From Fen-1298 sp050015675 (GTDB lineage Bacteria > Bacteroidota > Ignavibacteria > UBA10030), in assembly GCA_050015675.1 (NCBI GenBank), contig JBEKAY010000008.1, positions 1 to 64,000 on the forward strand: DNA of 64,000 bases, read 5' to 3'. The notes beneath the pieces are model-generated. The model worked only from the letters and a program-made list of their open reading frames with translations, did no database searches and was not told where the DNA came from. A program made the position numbers and the translations under genes. Shown piece by piece: positions 1-8,281 of this stretch (position 1 is the first letter of the stretch; each line of letters begins with the position of its first letter).

Positions 1-74
1 AATATCTTGAGTTCTTTCTCAACCGGTTCACGAATGGTATCGAGGGAACGATCGGATGAGCGCAAAATACTCAT
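1..74 (-). CDS. Polyprenyl synthetase family protein, N-terminal fragment (partial)
   Basis: The minus strand opens an ATG at 74 and stays open to the left edge, giving 24 codons. The stretch reads TIREPVEKEL, which resembles the start of octaprenyl/heptaprenyl diphosphate synthases, enzymes that make the isoprenoid tail of quinones or the bactoprenol carrier. The ATG overlaps the tatC stop as ATGA, so it belongs to the glyA-tatC operon. Only the first two dozen residues are visible and no catalytic aspartate motif is included, so the family call rests on N-terminal resemblance. The presence of a translationally coupled gene is much surer than its name. Confidence 0.45.
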   Translation of the reverse strand, partial: MSILRSSDRSLDTIREPVEKELKI

Positions 75-868
75 GATGCATTTTCCGCTGGTGAAGTTTT
101 TTTCTTCTGGGCAAATTTAGAAACAAAAATACTGACTTCATACAAAAAAAACATTGGCAAAGCAAGAAGTGTTTGTGTCACCATATCAGGTGTCGGTGTG
201 ACCACTGCGGCAATTATCAGGATAACAACAATAGCATGTCGGCGGTATTTGCGCATAAATGCAGGCGAAAGTATTCCCATCTTAGATAAGAAATACGAAA
301 TCATCGGCAACTCAAAGACCAGTCCGGCTCCAAGCAATAACGCAAGCATAAAGCTAACATATTGATCGAGTGCAACGTGCAGCTCAATGTTTTGTGTGCC
401 AAAGGTCGAAAAGAATGTGAGCGCGGCAGGAAGTAATACATAATATCCAAATGCGATGCCGGTGAAGAAACAGAGAGATGTGAAAAACACAATACGCGAA
501 ATATATTGCCTCTCTTTTGGAAGCAATCCTGGCGCTACAAATTTCCAAAGACAGTAAATCGTATAAGGCATGCTCAGAATGACGCCGCAGATGAGAATTG
601 CTTCCATATATAACATGACAATGCCGTACGGCGAAAGCACCTGCGCTTTTAATCCGACCGATCGAAGAGGGCTGAGAAGAATAGTTTGCACAATGAAATC
701 AGCAAAGAAGATGCACCCCAAAGTACCAACAAGAACGCCGACAATCATTTTAATGATTTGCTTGCGCAGTTCTTCGAGGTGATCGAGAAATGACATTTCA
801 CGTTCACTGGAAATGACATTGGCGGAAGATTTAAATATTTTTTCAATGATGGCTTGCGTGATGCTCAT
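71..868 (-). CDS. tatC: Sec-independent protein translocase TatC
   Basis: TatC is the polytopic inner-membrane receptor of the twin-arginine pathway, which binds signal peptides of folded proteins. The 265-residue protein has the FLDHLEELR motif at residues 27-35, followed by about six hydrophobic segments, and ends in a lysine-rich tail. The conserved stretch near residues 220-230 (VVTPTPDMVTQ) is typical. The start used here adds 24 residues before Met25; many TatC proteins begin at that methionine, so 796 is an alternative start, and no clear ribosome site decides it. The gene lies 9 bases after glyA and overlaps the next gene by ATGA. No tatA gene is seen in the window. Confidence 0.95.
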   Translation of the reverse strand: MSITQAIIEKIFKSSANVISSEREMSFLDHLEELRKQIIKMIVGVLVGTLGCIFFADFIVQTILLSPLRSVGLKAQVLSPYGIVMLYMEAILICGVILSMPYTIYCLWKFVAPGLLPKERQYISRIVFFTSLCFFTGIAFGYYVLLPAALTFFSTFGTQNIELHVALDQYVSFMLALLLGAGLVFELPMISYFLSKMGILSPAFMRKYRRHAIVVILIIAAVVTPTPDMVTQTLLALPMFFLYEVSIFVSKFAQKKKTSPAENAS

Positions 869-877
869 GAGCCGTTG

Positions 878-2173
878 CTAAATCATTTCAGGATACAGAG
901 GGAATCCTTCACAGAATGTTTTTACTTCTTCACTAACCTGCTTTAATAATTTTTCATCTTTCCGATTATTAAGGACACGGTCCATAAATGCTGCAATGAT
1001 TTCCATTTCAGGTTCTTTCATTTCGCGTGTTGTAATGGCAGGCGTGCCAATACGAATACCGCTTGTGATGAGGGGAGATTTATCATCAAATGGCACTGCG
1101 TTTTTGTTCACGGTGATACCGGCAAGATCAAGAGCTTCCTGTGTTTCCTTGCCGGTCAGATTTTTATTGCGAAGATCTATGAGCATCAAATGATTGTCCG
1201 TGCCACCGGAGATAATATCATAGCCGCGCTTGATCAATGATGAAGCGAGTGCGTGTGCATTTTTAATAATTTGTTCTGCATACGTACGATATTGCGGCTG
1301 GAGATTCTCGCCAAATGCGACGGCTTTCGCAGCAATAACATGCATAAGTGGTCCGCCTTGAATGCCGGGAATGACCATCGAATCAATGAGCTCCGACATC
1401 ATCTTTCTTCTGCCGGATTTCGGCGCTACTTGTCCAAATGGATTCTCATAATCTTTGCCGATCATAATCATTCCTCCGCGCGGTCCGCGAAGTGTTTTAT
1501 GAGTTGTTGTTGAAACAACATGGCAATAGGGAAGGGGATCGTTGTGCAGTTTTGCCGCAACTAATCCGGCGGGATGTGCAATATCGGCAAAGAGGAATGC
1601 ACCTACTTTATCTGCGATTTCACGAAATGCTTTGTAATCGATGTTCCGCGAATAGGCGCTCGCGCCAACGGTGATCATTTTTGGCTTTTCGCGTTTCGCT
1701 TTATCTTCAACATCATTATAATCTATGCGGCCTGTTTCTTTTGAAACACCATACGCAGAAAAACGAAATAATTGTCCGGAAAAATTCACTGGAGATCCGT
1801 GCGTTAAGTGTCCGCCGTGAGAAAGATTCATGCCAAGGACAGCATCGCCCGGTTTGATGAAAGAAAAGTAGACAGCCATATTCGCCTGCGACCCTGCATG
1901 CGGCTGGACATTCACATATTCAGCTCCGAACAATTTCTTCGCTCGGTCGCGCGCGAGATTTTCGGCAACATCAATAAATTCGCATCCACCATAATAGCGC
2001 TTTGCCGGATATCCTTCGGCATATTTATTTGTGAGAACGCTGCCCAACGCTTCAAGCACAGCTTGGCTAACAAAGTTTTCGGAAGCGATGAGTTCGAGTT
2101 TAGAATTTTGCCTGTGAACTTCACCTTGAATAGCTGCAAAGACTTCTGAATCGGCGGTTTTAAGATTTTTCAT
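878..2173 (-). CDS. glyA: Serine hydroxymethyltransferase
   Basis: GlyA interconverts serine and glycine using tetrahydrofolate and pyridoxal phosphate, supplying one-carbon units. The 431-residue protein is full length and contains the PLP-lysine motif TTTHKTLRGPRGG, with Lys226 as the Schiff-base residue. Other typical stretches are LIASENF near residue 30, NKYAEGYP near residue 50 and the C-terminal TSGIRIGTPA. It is followed 9 bases later by tatC. In many bacteria glyA lies next to rpiB. Here the space upstream carries an AT-rich island, with a short rpiB-like stub on the island's far side. Confidence 0.98.
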   Translation of the reverse strand: MKNLKTADSEVFAAIQGEVHRQNSKLELIASENFVSQAVLEALGSVLTNKYAEGYPAKRYYGGCEFIDVAENLARDRAKKLFGAEYVNVQPHAGSQANMAVYFSFIKPGDAVLGMNLSHGGHLTHGSPVNFSGQLFRFSAYGVSKETGRIDYNDVEDKAKREKPKMITVGASAYSRNIDYKAFREIADKVGAFLFADIAHPAGLVAAKLHNDPLPYCHVVSTTTHKTLRGPRGGMIMIGKDYENPFGQVAPKSGRRKMMSELIDSMVIPGIQGGPLMHVIAAKAVAFGENLQPQYRTYAEQIIKNAHALASSLIKRGYDIISGGTDNHLMLIDLRNKNLTGKETQEALDLAGITVNKNAVPFDDKSPLITSGIRIGTPAITTREMKEPEMEIIAAFMDRVLNNRKDEKLLKQVSEEVKTFCEGFPLYPEMI

Positions 2174-2499
2174 GGATAAGCTCTTTAAGGAAATTATTGA
2201 TTAGTATGATGAACATTTTAATGGATTCTAGAGATTCGTCAACGAGTAAATGTTTTCTATTTTGAGGCAATTTTAAATCAATAGCTCTCAGCATCAGAAA
2301 TTATTGCGCTTTTCAAGATATTCAAATGTGTACTACTATTAAATATTTTAGTTAAATAATTATCTGTTTTCATTTGAAGTGGTGTTTATATAATGAGCAG
2401 ACCTAAATATTTAAAAAGGATTTGTGTTAAACATATAAAATATCTTTAAATGCTTTATATAATGAAATATTTTGAGCTACTTTAGACAATTATATTTCT
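2174..2499. other. AT-rich intergenic region upstream of glyA
   Basis: These 326 bases separate glyA from the Nudix gene at the left end of the island. The stretch is visibly AT-rich with many stops in all frames. It must hold the glyA promoter unless transcription reads through from the island. I looked for the 3' end of an rpiB gene on the minus strand and found nothing recognisable. No repeat or convincing hairpin was seen. Confidence 0.5.
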
Positions 2500-3225
2500 C
2501 TATATGGAAAGATGTTTTCCATTCTTTAACAATAATTTCGCCAAAAGAAATATTTTTAAATAATAAGGATCTATGCGAGGAAAGAAATCAGATTTTTTAA
2601 GACATTTTGTTTTCTTAATCCAAGAATTGGTTTTATGAGACCATTCAATCCCTTCTGCCCTAACCCTCACCAAATTATTTGAAAATAATCTTAAACCGTC
2701 ATTAATACTTATCTGGAATAATCCATATAATTCAGGGTGGTTTAGTCTATATTTGTAAACCGATTCAGTTCTTTTGAGAAAGAAGACATCACAAAATTCC
2801 CTATTAATGATTTTATTTTTTTTTGCGATATCTATCTTTATTCCAAGTGGAATGAATTGGTGAAAATCTATGTTAATTCCAAGCTCTTCAGATATTTCAC
2901 GTGTGCCATCTTGAACACCCTCGCCATGGATGTAATGACCGGCCGCTGTTATGTCAAGACAATTTGGATAGAGGGCCTTTTTAGGTCCCCTTTTTTGAAA
3001 CAGAACAAAACCATTATTAATTGGTCGAACAATCCAGATATGAATAGTTCGATGCCATGCGCCCATTTTGTGCGCTTTAGCTCGTGAAATGGTTCCAGTC
3101 ATCTTGAGATTTTCATCGTAAATATCGATCATCTCATCAGTGCTATTTCGTGCTAGATGCATTGTAATCATATCCTTGGTCAAACCATCTTGGTCTAAAT
3201 AATTGAATTCAATAATTATTGGCAA
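2500..3225 (-). CDS. Nudix hydrolase, IDI/YfcD-like
   Basis: This is a Nudix-fold protein of the isopentenyl-diphosphate-isomerase-like branch. Residues 31-60 (IDIYDEN then WHRTIHIWIV) match the N-terminal part of YfcD/IDI-like proteins, and a Nudix box lies at about residues 96-117 with the REISEELGI core. The box is one residue shorter between its first glutamate and the RE pair than the classical 23-residue form, so activity is uncertain. The first codon listed is TTG. ATG codons at 3171 and 3162 are plausible, and the one at 3162 has AAGGA about ten bases upstream and fits the family length better. The substrate cannot be read from sequence. It is the last gene of the four-gene island, 18 bases after the Gmk-Nudix fusion. 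Confidence 0.75.
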   Translation of the reverse strand: MPIIIEFNYLDQDGLTKDMITMHLARNSTDEMIDIYDENLKMTGTISRAKAHKMGAWHRTIHIWIVRPINNGFVLFQKRGPKKALYPNCLDITAAGHYIHGEGVQDGTREISEELGINIDFHQFIPLGIKIDIAKKNKIINREFCDVFFLKRTESVYKYRLNHPELYGLFQISINDGLRLFSNNLVRVRAEGIEWSHKTNSWIKKTKCLKKSDFFPRIDPYYLKIFLLAKLLLKNGKHLSI

Positions 3226-3243
3226 ATATTTTTGATACTTCAG

Positions 3244-4245
3244 TTATTTCTCGATACTTAAGAATTTAATTTTCGCTTGTTCAATTATTTTAGTATGATC
3301 AAAAACAATATTCACAGGTAATTTATCCAATGCGTACCATTTCAATTTTCTTGCATCGCCACCCGCTTTCCCACCGACTCTACATTTTGCCCAATATGCG
3401 ATAGATACAACGTGCATTCTCGGATCTCGATTTGGATCAGAAAAAATATCAATAAAAGAGATATCCAATGGTTTCAAACCTGTTTCTTCAAGCGTTTCTC
3501 TAAATACCGCATCTCTTATTGTCTCTCCATATTTAACAAAACCACCTGGCAACGCCCAGCCTCGCGGTGATTTCCATCTGTCAATTAAGGCAATTTTCGT
3601 GAGTGATTCATTTGAAATAACTAGATCCACCGCAAGTCTAGGAAAATTGCGAAACTGAAAGTAGAAAGACGATTGGACATCTAAGGAATACCTTGTCGAA
3701 CGAAAAGTTTCACCAATAATTGCAGATCGGAGTAATTCATAAGTTAATTCGCTATTAATATATGGGATCACATAATCAAAGTGTTTCCATTGGTTTAACT
3801 CCTCGTCCAGAAGTGCAATTCTGGCTTCAGGATCTTCATCATAAGCAATGCCTCTATCCTTGAGATATTCTACTAACTCACCTTTTTCACTGGGCATTAT
3901 GTATACTAAGACGGTATCTGGGTGTTTCTTTTTGAAATCTTGAGCAATGAATACGTCTAGAATTATTATCGCGTTCATTTCTCCCTTTATTGCGGATTCT
4001 AATTCTCTTTTGGTTACTCCATACCAATTATCATATATTCTTGTACTTATATCAAAAGCATCATCATTCCTGAGAGCGTGAAATGCACTTTCTGTTATAA
4101 AGAAATATTCTCTGTCGTCCTCTCCTGGTCTATTTTTTCTGGTTGTGTGTTTTTTGGGAGTATAATAGTTTTTGAAATCATCGAGAATTTCCCAGCACAA
4201 ATAACTCTTACTTAAACCTGAAGGTCCTGAAATTACTATTATCAT
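3244..4245 (-). CDS. Guanylate kinase-like / Nudix hydrolase fusion protein
   Basis: Residues 1-180 resemble guanylate kinase. There is a P-loop GPSGLSKS at 7-14, a GMP-binding-like TTRKNRPGEDDREY at 34-47, and a NWYGVTKREL segment near 73-82 where Gmk has NYYGT. The P-loop has serine where Gmk has glycine before the lysine. Residues 200-333 form a Nudix domain with a perfect 23-residue box at 235-257 (glycine first, glutamate seventh, RETLEETGL at the end). The fusion suggests paired phosphorylation and hydrolysis of a nucleotide or nucleotide sugar, which is inference. It is 11 bases downstream of the small membrane protein and 18 bases upstream of a second Nudix gene. The protein is not the cell's ordinary Gmk, which is about 200 residues without a Nudix domain. 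Confidence 0.8.
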   Translation of the reverse strand: MIIVISGPSGLSKSYLCWEILDDFKNYYTPKKHTTRKNRPGEDDREYFFITESAFHALRNDDAFDISTRIYDNWYGVTKRELESAIKGEMNAIIILDVFIAQDFKKKHPDTVLVYIMPSEKGELVEYLKDRGIAYDEDPEARIALLDEELNQWKHFDYVIPYINSELTYELLRSAIIGETFRSTRYSLDVQSSFYFQFRNFPRLAVDLVISNESLTKIALIDRWKSPRGWALPGGFVKYGETIRDAVFRETLEETGLKPLDISFIDIFSDPNRDPRMHVVSIAYWAKCRVGGKAGGDARKLKWYALDKLPVNIVFDHTKIIEQAKIKFLSIEK

Positions 4246-4256
4246 TGTTCTATTTT

Positions 4257-4838
4257 CTATACATCACGAGTGATAAATAATACGCTTGCTATAGCTAAAA
4301 GCAGTGATAGATCAATAGCCCAAATGATCTTAATTATTAAGCCGCTAATAATTGCATATTGGTATGTTAGAATAACACAACCAAGGCTGATTCCCACATA
4401 TCCCACTAGGATGAAAAATAGATTAATAAATCTCCTCATCTTACGAAATCTATCCTCTTCCCTATGATATGTTTCCCATGATGCAATAATTTGACATATT
4501 CTGTTAATGGCTTCGGGAGAATTTTCAAGATTCAATGCCATTAATACCCTCTTGGGAAATTCTTCTTTGAAGAAAATCCTTAACTTTGTCACCATTAAAT
4601 CATTATTAATATAAACCCAGCATATGCAAGAAGAAATTAGAGGTATGAATAATAGGACTGACATATTGGGAGGTGTGTGATTAAATGCAACAGCAGCTAT
4701 AGCAGACGCTGCGAGGAAATTGACTCCAAGGGCTGTTTCTCGTAAGCTGATTCGTGCGGTTTGTTCATATTTTAAGGCGATATATTCTGAGTTTAACGTA
4801 CTCAATATATTATCGTGAGAAACAAATAGGTCGTCCAT
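4257..4838 (-). CDS. Small four-helix membrane protein of unknown function
   Basis: The 193-residue protein has two hydrophobic pairs: about residues 34-53 and 58-78, then 135-158 and 165-188. They are separated by a charged, probably cytoplasmic region of about 55 residues containing EEDRFRKMRR. There is no signal peptide and no recognisable catalytic motif. The layout recalls SLATT-type membrane proteins that accompany nucleotide-based conflict systems, but I cannot show homology by eye. It lies between rpiA (34 bases) and the Gmk-Nudix gene (11 bases), in the same orientation and with the same AT-rich composition, so it probably belongs to their transcription unit. Confidence 0.6.
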   Translation of the reverse strand: MDDLFVSHDNILSTLNSEYIALKYEQTARISLRETALGVNFLAASAIAAVAFNHTPPNMSVLLFIPLISSCICWVYINNDLMVTKLRIFFKEEFPKRVLMALNLENSPEAINRICQIIASWETYHREEDRFRKMRRFINLFFILVGYVGISLGCVILTYQYAIISGLIIKIIWAIDLSLLLAIASVLFITRDV

Positions 4839-4872
4839 AATGGTATCTCCATGGTATTCGAAAATACTTTAT

Positions 4873-5580
4873 TTATTGATTGCGAGCGACAATTATTTTT
4901 ACTTTATAATTTAAAAAAAGCCCACTCTCAATTACGCCTGGTAAATGTTTTATTTCATTTTCTAAGTTTTCGTTAACGTTTGAAAATCGTGCATCAATTA
5001 TATAATTACCATTTTCTGTAATCACAGGTCCATCTTTATTTTTAGCTAATCGGAGATTTATTCTTTCAGCACCGAGATCTTTAATCTGGTTTGCAACAAA
5101 ATGGATTGATTCAGGAAACACTTCTATCGGTATTGGAAAATTTTGACATAATCGCTCTACGATTTTAGTGCGATCAACTAATATGTAGTTCTCTTCACAA
5201 CAAGACATTAATAATTTTTCTCTAAACATGGCGCCCCCTCTACCCTTTATTAAATTACTAGAAGGATCTACTTCATCGGCTCCATCAAAAGACCAATCAG
5301 GCTTTGACTGCAAAAGTGATGTGGTCGGAATATCTAAAGCGGCACACGTTAAGCTCATTTCTGCAGATGTAGGAATAGCCAGAATGGATAAGTTTTCTTT
5401 TTTTACACGTTCAGATATAAAATGAAGCGCCAAATAAGCTGTGGATCCTGATCCTACTCCCACAATATCCCCGTTTTTTACTCGCAATGCCATCTGTTTG
5501 GCGACCTCTTCCTTGCCAAGCCTATTAATAATTTCCCCTGACCAGGAATAATTACTCAGAACAACGGAATTCCATTTCAT
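4873..5580 (-). CDS. rpiA: Ribose-5-phosphate isomerase A
   Basis: RpiA interconverts ribose 5-phosphate and ribulose 5-phosphate in the pentose phosphate pathway. Family motifs are intact: GSGST at residues 43-47 for phosphate binding, DGADEVD at 99-105, KGRGG at 112-116 followed by Glu121, and the late LPGVIESGLF. The N-terminus is about 15 residues longer than usual. The ATG has a purine-rich GAGGAAAAAG just upstream. It lies 24 bases downstream of a truncated rpiB-like reading frame, and it is the first gene of the AT-rich island. I infer that it took over the isomerase role of an unrelated RpiB that used to sit here. Confidence 0.92.
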   Translation of the reverse strand: MKWNSVVLSNYSWSGEIINRLGKEEVAKQMALRVKNGDIVGVGSGSTAYLALHFISERVKKENLSILAIPTSAEMSLTCAALDIPTTSLLQSKPDWSFDGADEVDPSSNLIKGRGGAMFREKLLMSCCEENYILVDRTKIVERLCQNFPIPIEVFPESIHFVANQIKDLGAERINLRLAKNKDGPVITENGNYIIDARFSNVNENLENEIKHLPGVIESGLFLNYKVKIIVARNQ

Positions 5581-5604
5581 TCTTTTTCCTCTCCTGATTT
5601 CACA

Positions 5605-5673
5605 TCAAAGTGTTCCGATATTAATACTTTTATAAAAGTCAAAGCCTGCATGATCGCTGCCAAGTGCAATCAT
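5605..5673 (-). pseudogene. rpiB: Truncated rpiB N-terminal remnant
   Basis: The minus strand has an ATG at 5673, preceded by a good ribosome site (GAGGAG, centred about ten bases upstream), and runs 22 codons to a TGA. The first residues, MIALGSDHAGFDFYK, match the N-terminus of RpiB (ribose-5-phosphate isomerase B, usually about 145-150 residues), including the GSDHAG motif. Similarity stops after about 15 residues, where the AT-rich island begins. The stub starts 5 bases after the outer-membrane protein gene, as an operon gene would. Reading it as the broken 5' end of a former rpiB is inference, but the motif is hard to obtain by chance. It may still be translated as a leader peptide for rpiA. 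Confidence 0.72.
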
Positions 5674-5678
5674 AAGAT

Positions 5679-6935
5679 TTACTCCTCATCAAATTTTAGA
5701 AACCATATTTCACTTGCAGATACTGCAACTGAAAGACGAACGATTGTATCTTTCTGCAAGAGATTATCTGTACTACCACGTACACCTACTTGTAATCCGA
5801 TATTGAGTTGAGATTCCGGCCCCATCGGAAGTCCAAGTCCTCCACTTACAAAGAACTCATTGATTCCAATACCGTTGATTTGATAATATGTTGAGTTATA
5901 AGCAAGACCTGCGCGATACACAAGACGCTTCCAAAAAGTTTCTGCACTTTTCTCAGGAAGCGCTTCGAAGCCGAGACTGGTGCGTAAAGAATTCCGAAGC
6001 TCAGCAGGATGTGATCCGAAATATTTTGTACTTCCCCAATTCTCAGTTACTAAATCTCCAAGAAAGCGATAACGATTCTGATGCAAGTAGGAAAGTCCGA
6101 AGCCAAGCGAAAGCGGAATTCCAGCTGTTCCATTTTCGGTAACGATTGAATCACTGGAGGAGTAGGAACTTGCAGAGTACGTACGCTGTACATCAGCATC
6201 AAGTGAAGTGGCGGTTGTCAAAGTCAAGCCAATAGTAAAAGAACGGAGAGCAGGAACATCGAGAAGATTGGCTATGCCTTCATAAATTGTTCCAAGCGTA
6301 AAGGTAAAACCGGAATAATAGGCAGTACGATCAAAAGTAGTAGGAGTCAAATCCGTATTATTAAAAGAGGTTGTTTGATACTGCTTTGTGCTTCCATACA
6401 TATAATTTAGACGTGCGCCCACGTGGAGCGTTGTTAGTGGAGAAGCAGAAAGTCCTAATCCAATGTAGGAAAGACCGCCACTGCCATAAAATGTTGTATT
6501 TTTTAAAGATTGAGTTAAAGTGTCAAAGAGGGAAGAAGTAATGCCATAACTGACTTTGCTGTACGGAGTGAATTCGGCAGACATGATGATTCCATCGTCC
6601 TTTAAAATCGGAAAAGCAAAAGATAATCCTTGAAATCCACCTGTGGAATAAAATGAAGAACCGGTTTCATCTTTTGACAAAAAATTATTGTACTCAAACC
6701 CGGCAGAAAATCGCGTAAAAGAGATGCGCGCTAGACCTGCCGGATTCAATCCGTTAATAAATCCATCATCTATAAAAGCAATTCCTGTTCCACTCATCGC
6801 GTATGTTCGGCTGTCGCCATACCGTAAGATATCGCCAAAGCCGTACCGAGAAAAAGAAGATCCGCCGGCAAAAGTGCTGGATGAAAATACAACGATGAAG
6901 ATAATCAGAAATATTATAATTTTAGAATTATTCAT
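5679..6935 (-). CDS. Outer-membrane beta-barrel protein, PorV/FadL-like
   Basis: The 418-residue protein begins with a signal peptide (hydrophobic to about residue 23, ending SSTFAGG) and continues as alternating glycine- and aromatic-rich strands. Its start resembles PorV/PorQ or OmpP1/FadL-type barrels: SRYGFGDILRYGDSRTYAM followed by an INGLNPAGLARI stretch, where the NPAGL element is typical. It is predicted to lie in the outer membrane; the cargo is unknown. It follows the DUF4270-like lipoprotein by 14 bases and precedes the rpiB stub by 5, so it is part of the glgA-lipoprotein-barrel unit. Confidence 0.8.
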   Translation of the reverse strand: MNNSKIIIFLIIFIVVFSSSTFAGGSSFSRYGFGDILRYGDSRTYAMSGTGIAFIDDGFINGLNPAGLARISFTRFSAGFEYNNFLSKDETGSSFYSTGGFQGLSFAFPILKDDGIIMSAEFTPYSKVSYGITSSLFDTLTQSLKNTTFYGSGGLSYIGLGLSASPLTTLHVGARLNYMYGSTKQYQTTSFNNTDLTPTTFDRTAYYSGFTFTLGTIYEGIANLLDVPALRSFTIGLTLTTATSLDADVQRTYSASSYSSSDSIVTENGTAGIPLSLGFGLSYLHQNRYRFLGDLVTENWGSTKYFGSHPAELRNSLRTSLGFEALPEKSAETFWKRLVYRAGLAYNSTYYQINGIGINEFFVSGGLGLPMGPESQLNIGLQVGVRGSTDNLLQKDTIVRLSVAVSASEIWFLKFDEE

Positions 6936-6949
6936 AGTCTATGGATATA

Positions 6950-8137
6950 TCAACGTTGGAGAGAATAAGTGATAATGATTCTTGGTTTCAATGCTCCAGT
7001 ACCGTACAATTTAAAAAGATCGAATGAGCCGTTTTCAAAATAACCGCTTAAAGCTGCTTTTCGTATAGAAGCATTACTGAGCCAGCGTATAGCAATTGGT
7101 CTTATATCAAATGAATATGTTCGATGACCGAAATTATCGGTCGAGTCCTGGCTAATTGCATAAGAAATTCCATCGCTCACCCCTGACGGTCCTACAGAAA
7201 GTGCGAATAGCGAATCATGCATAACGGAAACCGAAGCGTATGAAGTGACTTGCAGAAGCGCGCGGTGTATAGATACAGGCCAATTATTAGAAATCTTGGA
7301 AATACTGTCGAACGATACAAGCCCTCGATAGGAAATGCCGTTTTGAACATAAATCAAATTGTTATCTGTAATGAGGCTTGCCTGATTAACTGTTGAAACA
7401 TATTTTGAAAGCCCCACTTTAATAGAACAATCATAATAAGGAATGCCATTTGTATCTATATAACTGACATAGAGTGTAGGTTGTAGGGATGTATCAGATG
7501 CATTAAATGAATAAAATCCTTTAATAATGTTTAAATTAGTCGGACGTAATATAAGTCCATCGTTAAGATTCATTGTATCTGTGTTTGTCGAGAACCACTG
7601 CCGAAGCATAGATGTATCTAGAATTTTAATTGTAATTGGCATTGTGTCTCCAACCGTCATAGTGGTCTGGATGGGAACAGCAGGGTTGTTGTAATAAACG
7701 CCATTAACACTATTTACGCTATTTAATTTTAGTGAATCATACGTAAGTGAATCGCTCAAAAAAAGGTTTGACATTGCGCGGTACACATTAAATGACAAAG
7801 GTGCTAACGAATCGCCGAAATGATATACACCTTTCAACTGAATTGTTGCACTGGTAATCGTGACACCAATCATCGAATCTGGCCATCCGTAAAACTTCAA
7901 ACAAGCCCAAGCTTGATAAGTTTTATAATTGCCGAGCATGAATCGGTCAATTGAGGATGTGAATATTTGGTTCGGAAGCGAGGAATGATCTGTGGCATAA
8001 AATGTATCGACATGGACGACGCCATAGTCTTGTGGTGGCAGCGAACCTTTACCAATAGAATTTGGAGTGTCGTTACAGCCGTTCATGAGGAACAGCATCG
8101 ATGCGATGCAGAAGAGGAGAATAATACGGAACACCAT
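6950..8137 (-). CDS. DUF4270-like lipoprotein
   Basis: The 395-residue protein starts at ATG 8137; one codon further upstream is a TTG. It has a lipoprotein signal with lipobox LMNGC, so Cys21 or thereabouts is the predicted lipidated residue. The mature part begins with a GKGSLPPQDYGVVHVDTF stretch like DUF4270/DNRLRE-type proteins of Bacteroidota and consists of beta-rich sequence full of Ser, Thr and Asn. In Bacteroidota, DUF4270 genes are commonly found beside glycogen synthase, which is the case here. The function is unknown; an anchored surface or periplasmic role is inferred from the lipobox and from the barrel encoded 14 bases downstream. Confidence 0.72.
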   Translation of the reverse strand: MVFRIILLFCIASMLFLMNGCNDTPNSIGKGSLPPQDYGVVHVDTFYATDHSSLPNQIFTSSIDRFMLGNYKTYQAWACLKFYGWPDSMIGVTITSATIQLKGVYHFGDSLAPLSFNVYRAMSNLFLSDSLTYDSLKLNSVNSVNGVYYNNPAVPIQTTMTVGDTMPITIKILDTSMLRQWFSTNTDTMNLNDGLILRPTNLNIIKGFYSFNASDTSLQPTLYVSYIDTNGIPYYDCSIKVGLSKYVSTVNQASLITDNNLIYVQNGISYRGLVSFDSISKISNNWPVSIHRALLQVTSYASVSVMHDSLFALSVGPSGVSDGISYAISQDSTDNFGHRTYSFDIRPIAIRWLSNASIRKAALSGYFENGSFDLFKLYGTGALKPRIIITYSLQR

Positions 8138-8281
8138 CAATTCACAATATCCTTTGTCTAGTTCGATAGCGATGTGAGATGAGAAAAATTTTCAATTAGA
8201 GATATTCTGGACGGTGGAGGTGAGCAGTTTCTGCATTGCTAATCCAGTTACGTACGAGAAAAAATCCAACGTCATTCAAAT

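Noticed and set aside
2290..2330. Minus-strand fragment reading YTFEYLEKRNNF before a stop, considered as a 3' remnant of rpiB
   Set aside because: RpiB C-termini normally carry a conserved GGRH element. It is absent, and the frame is closed a few codons upstream.
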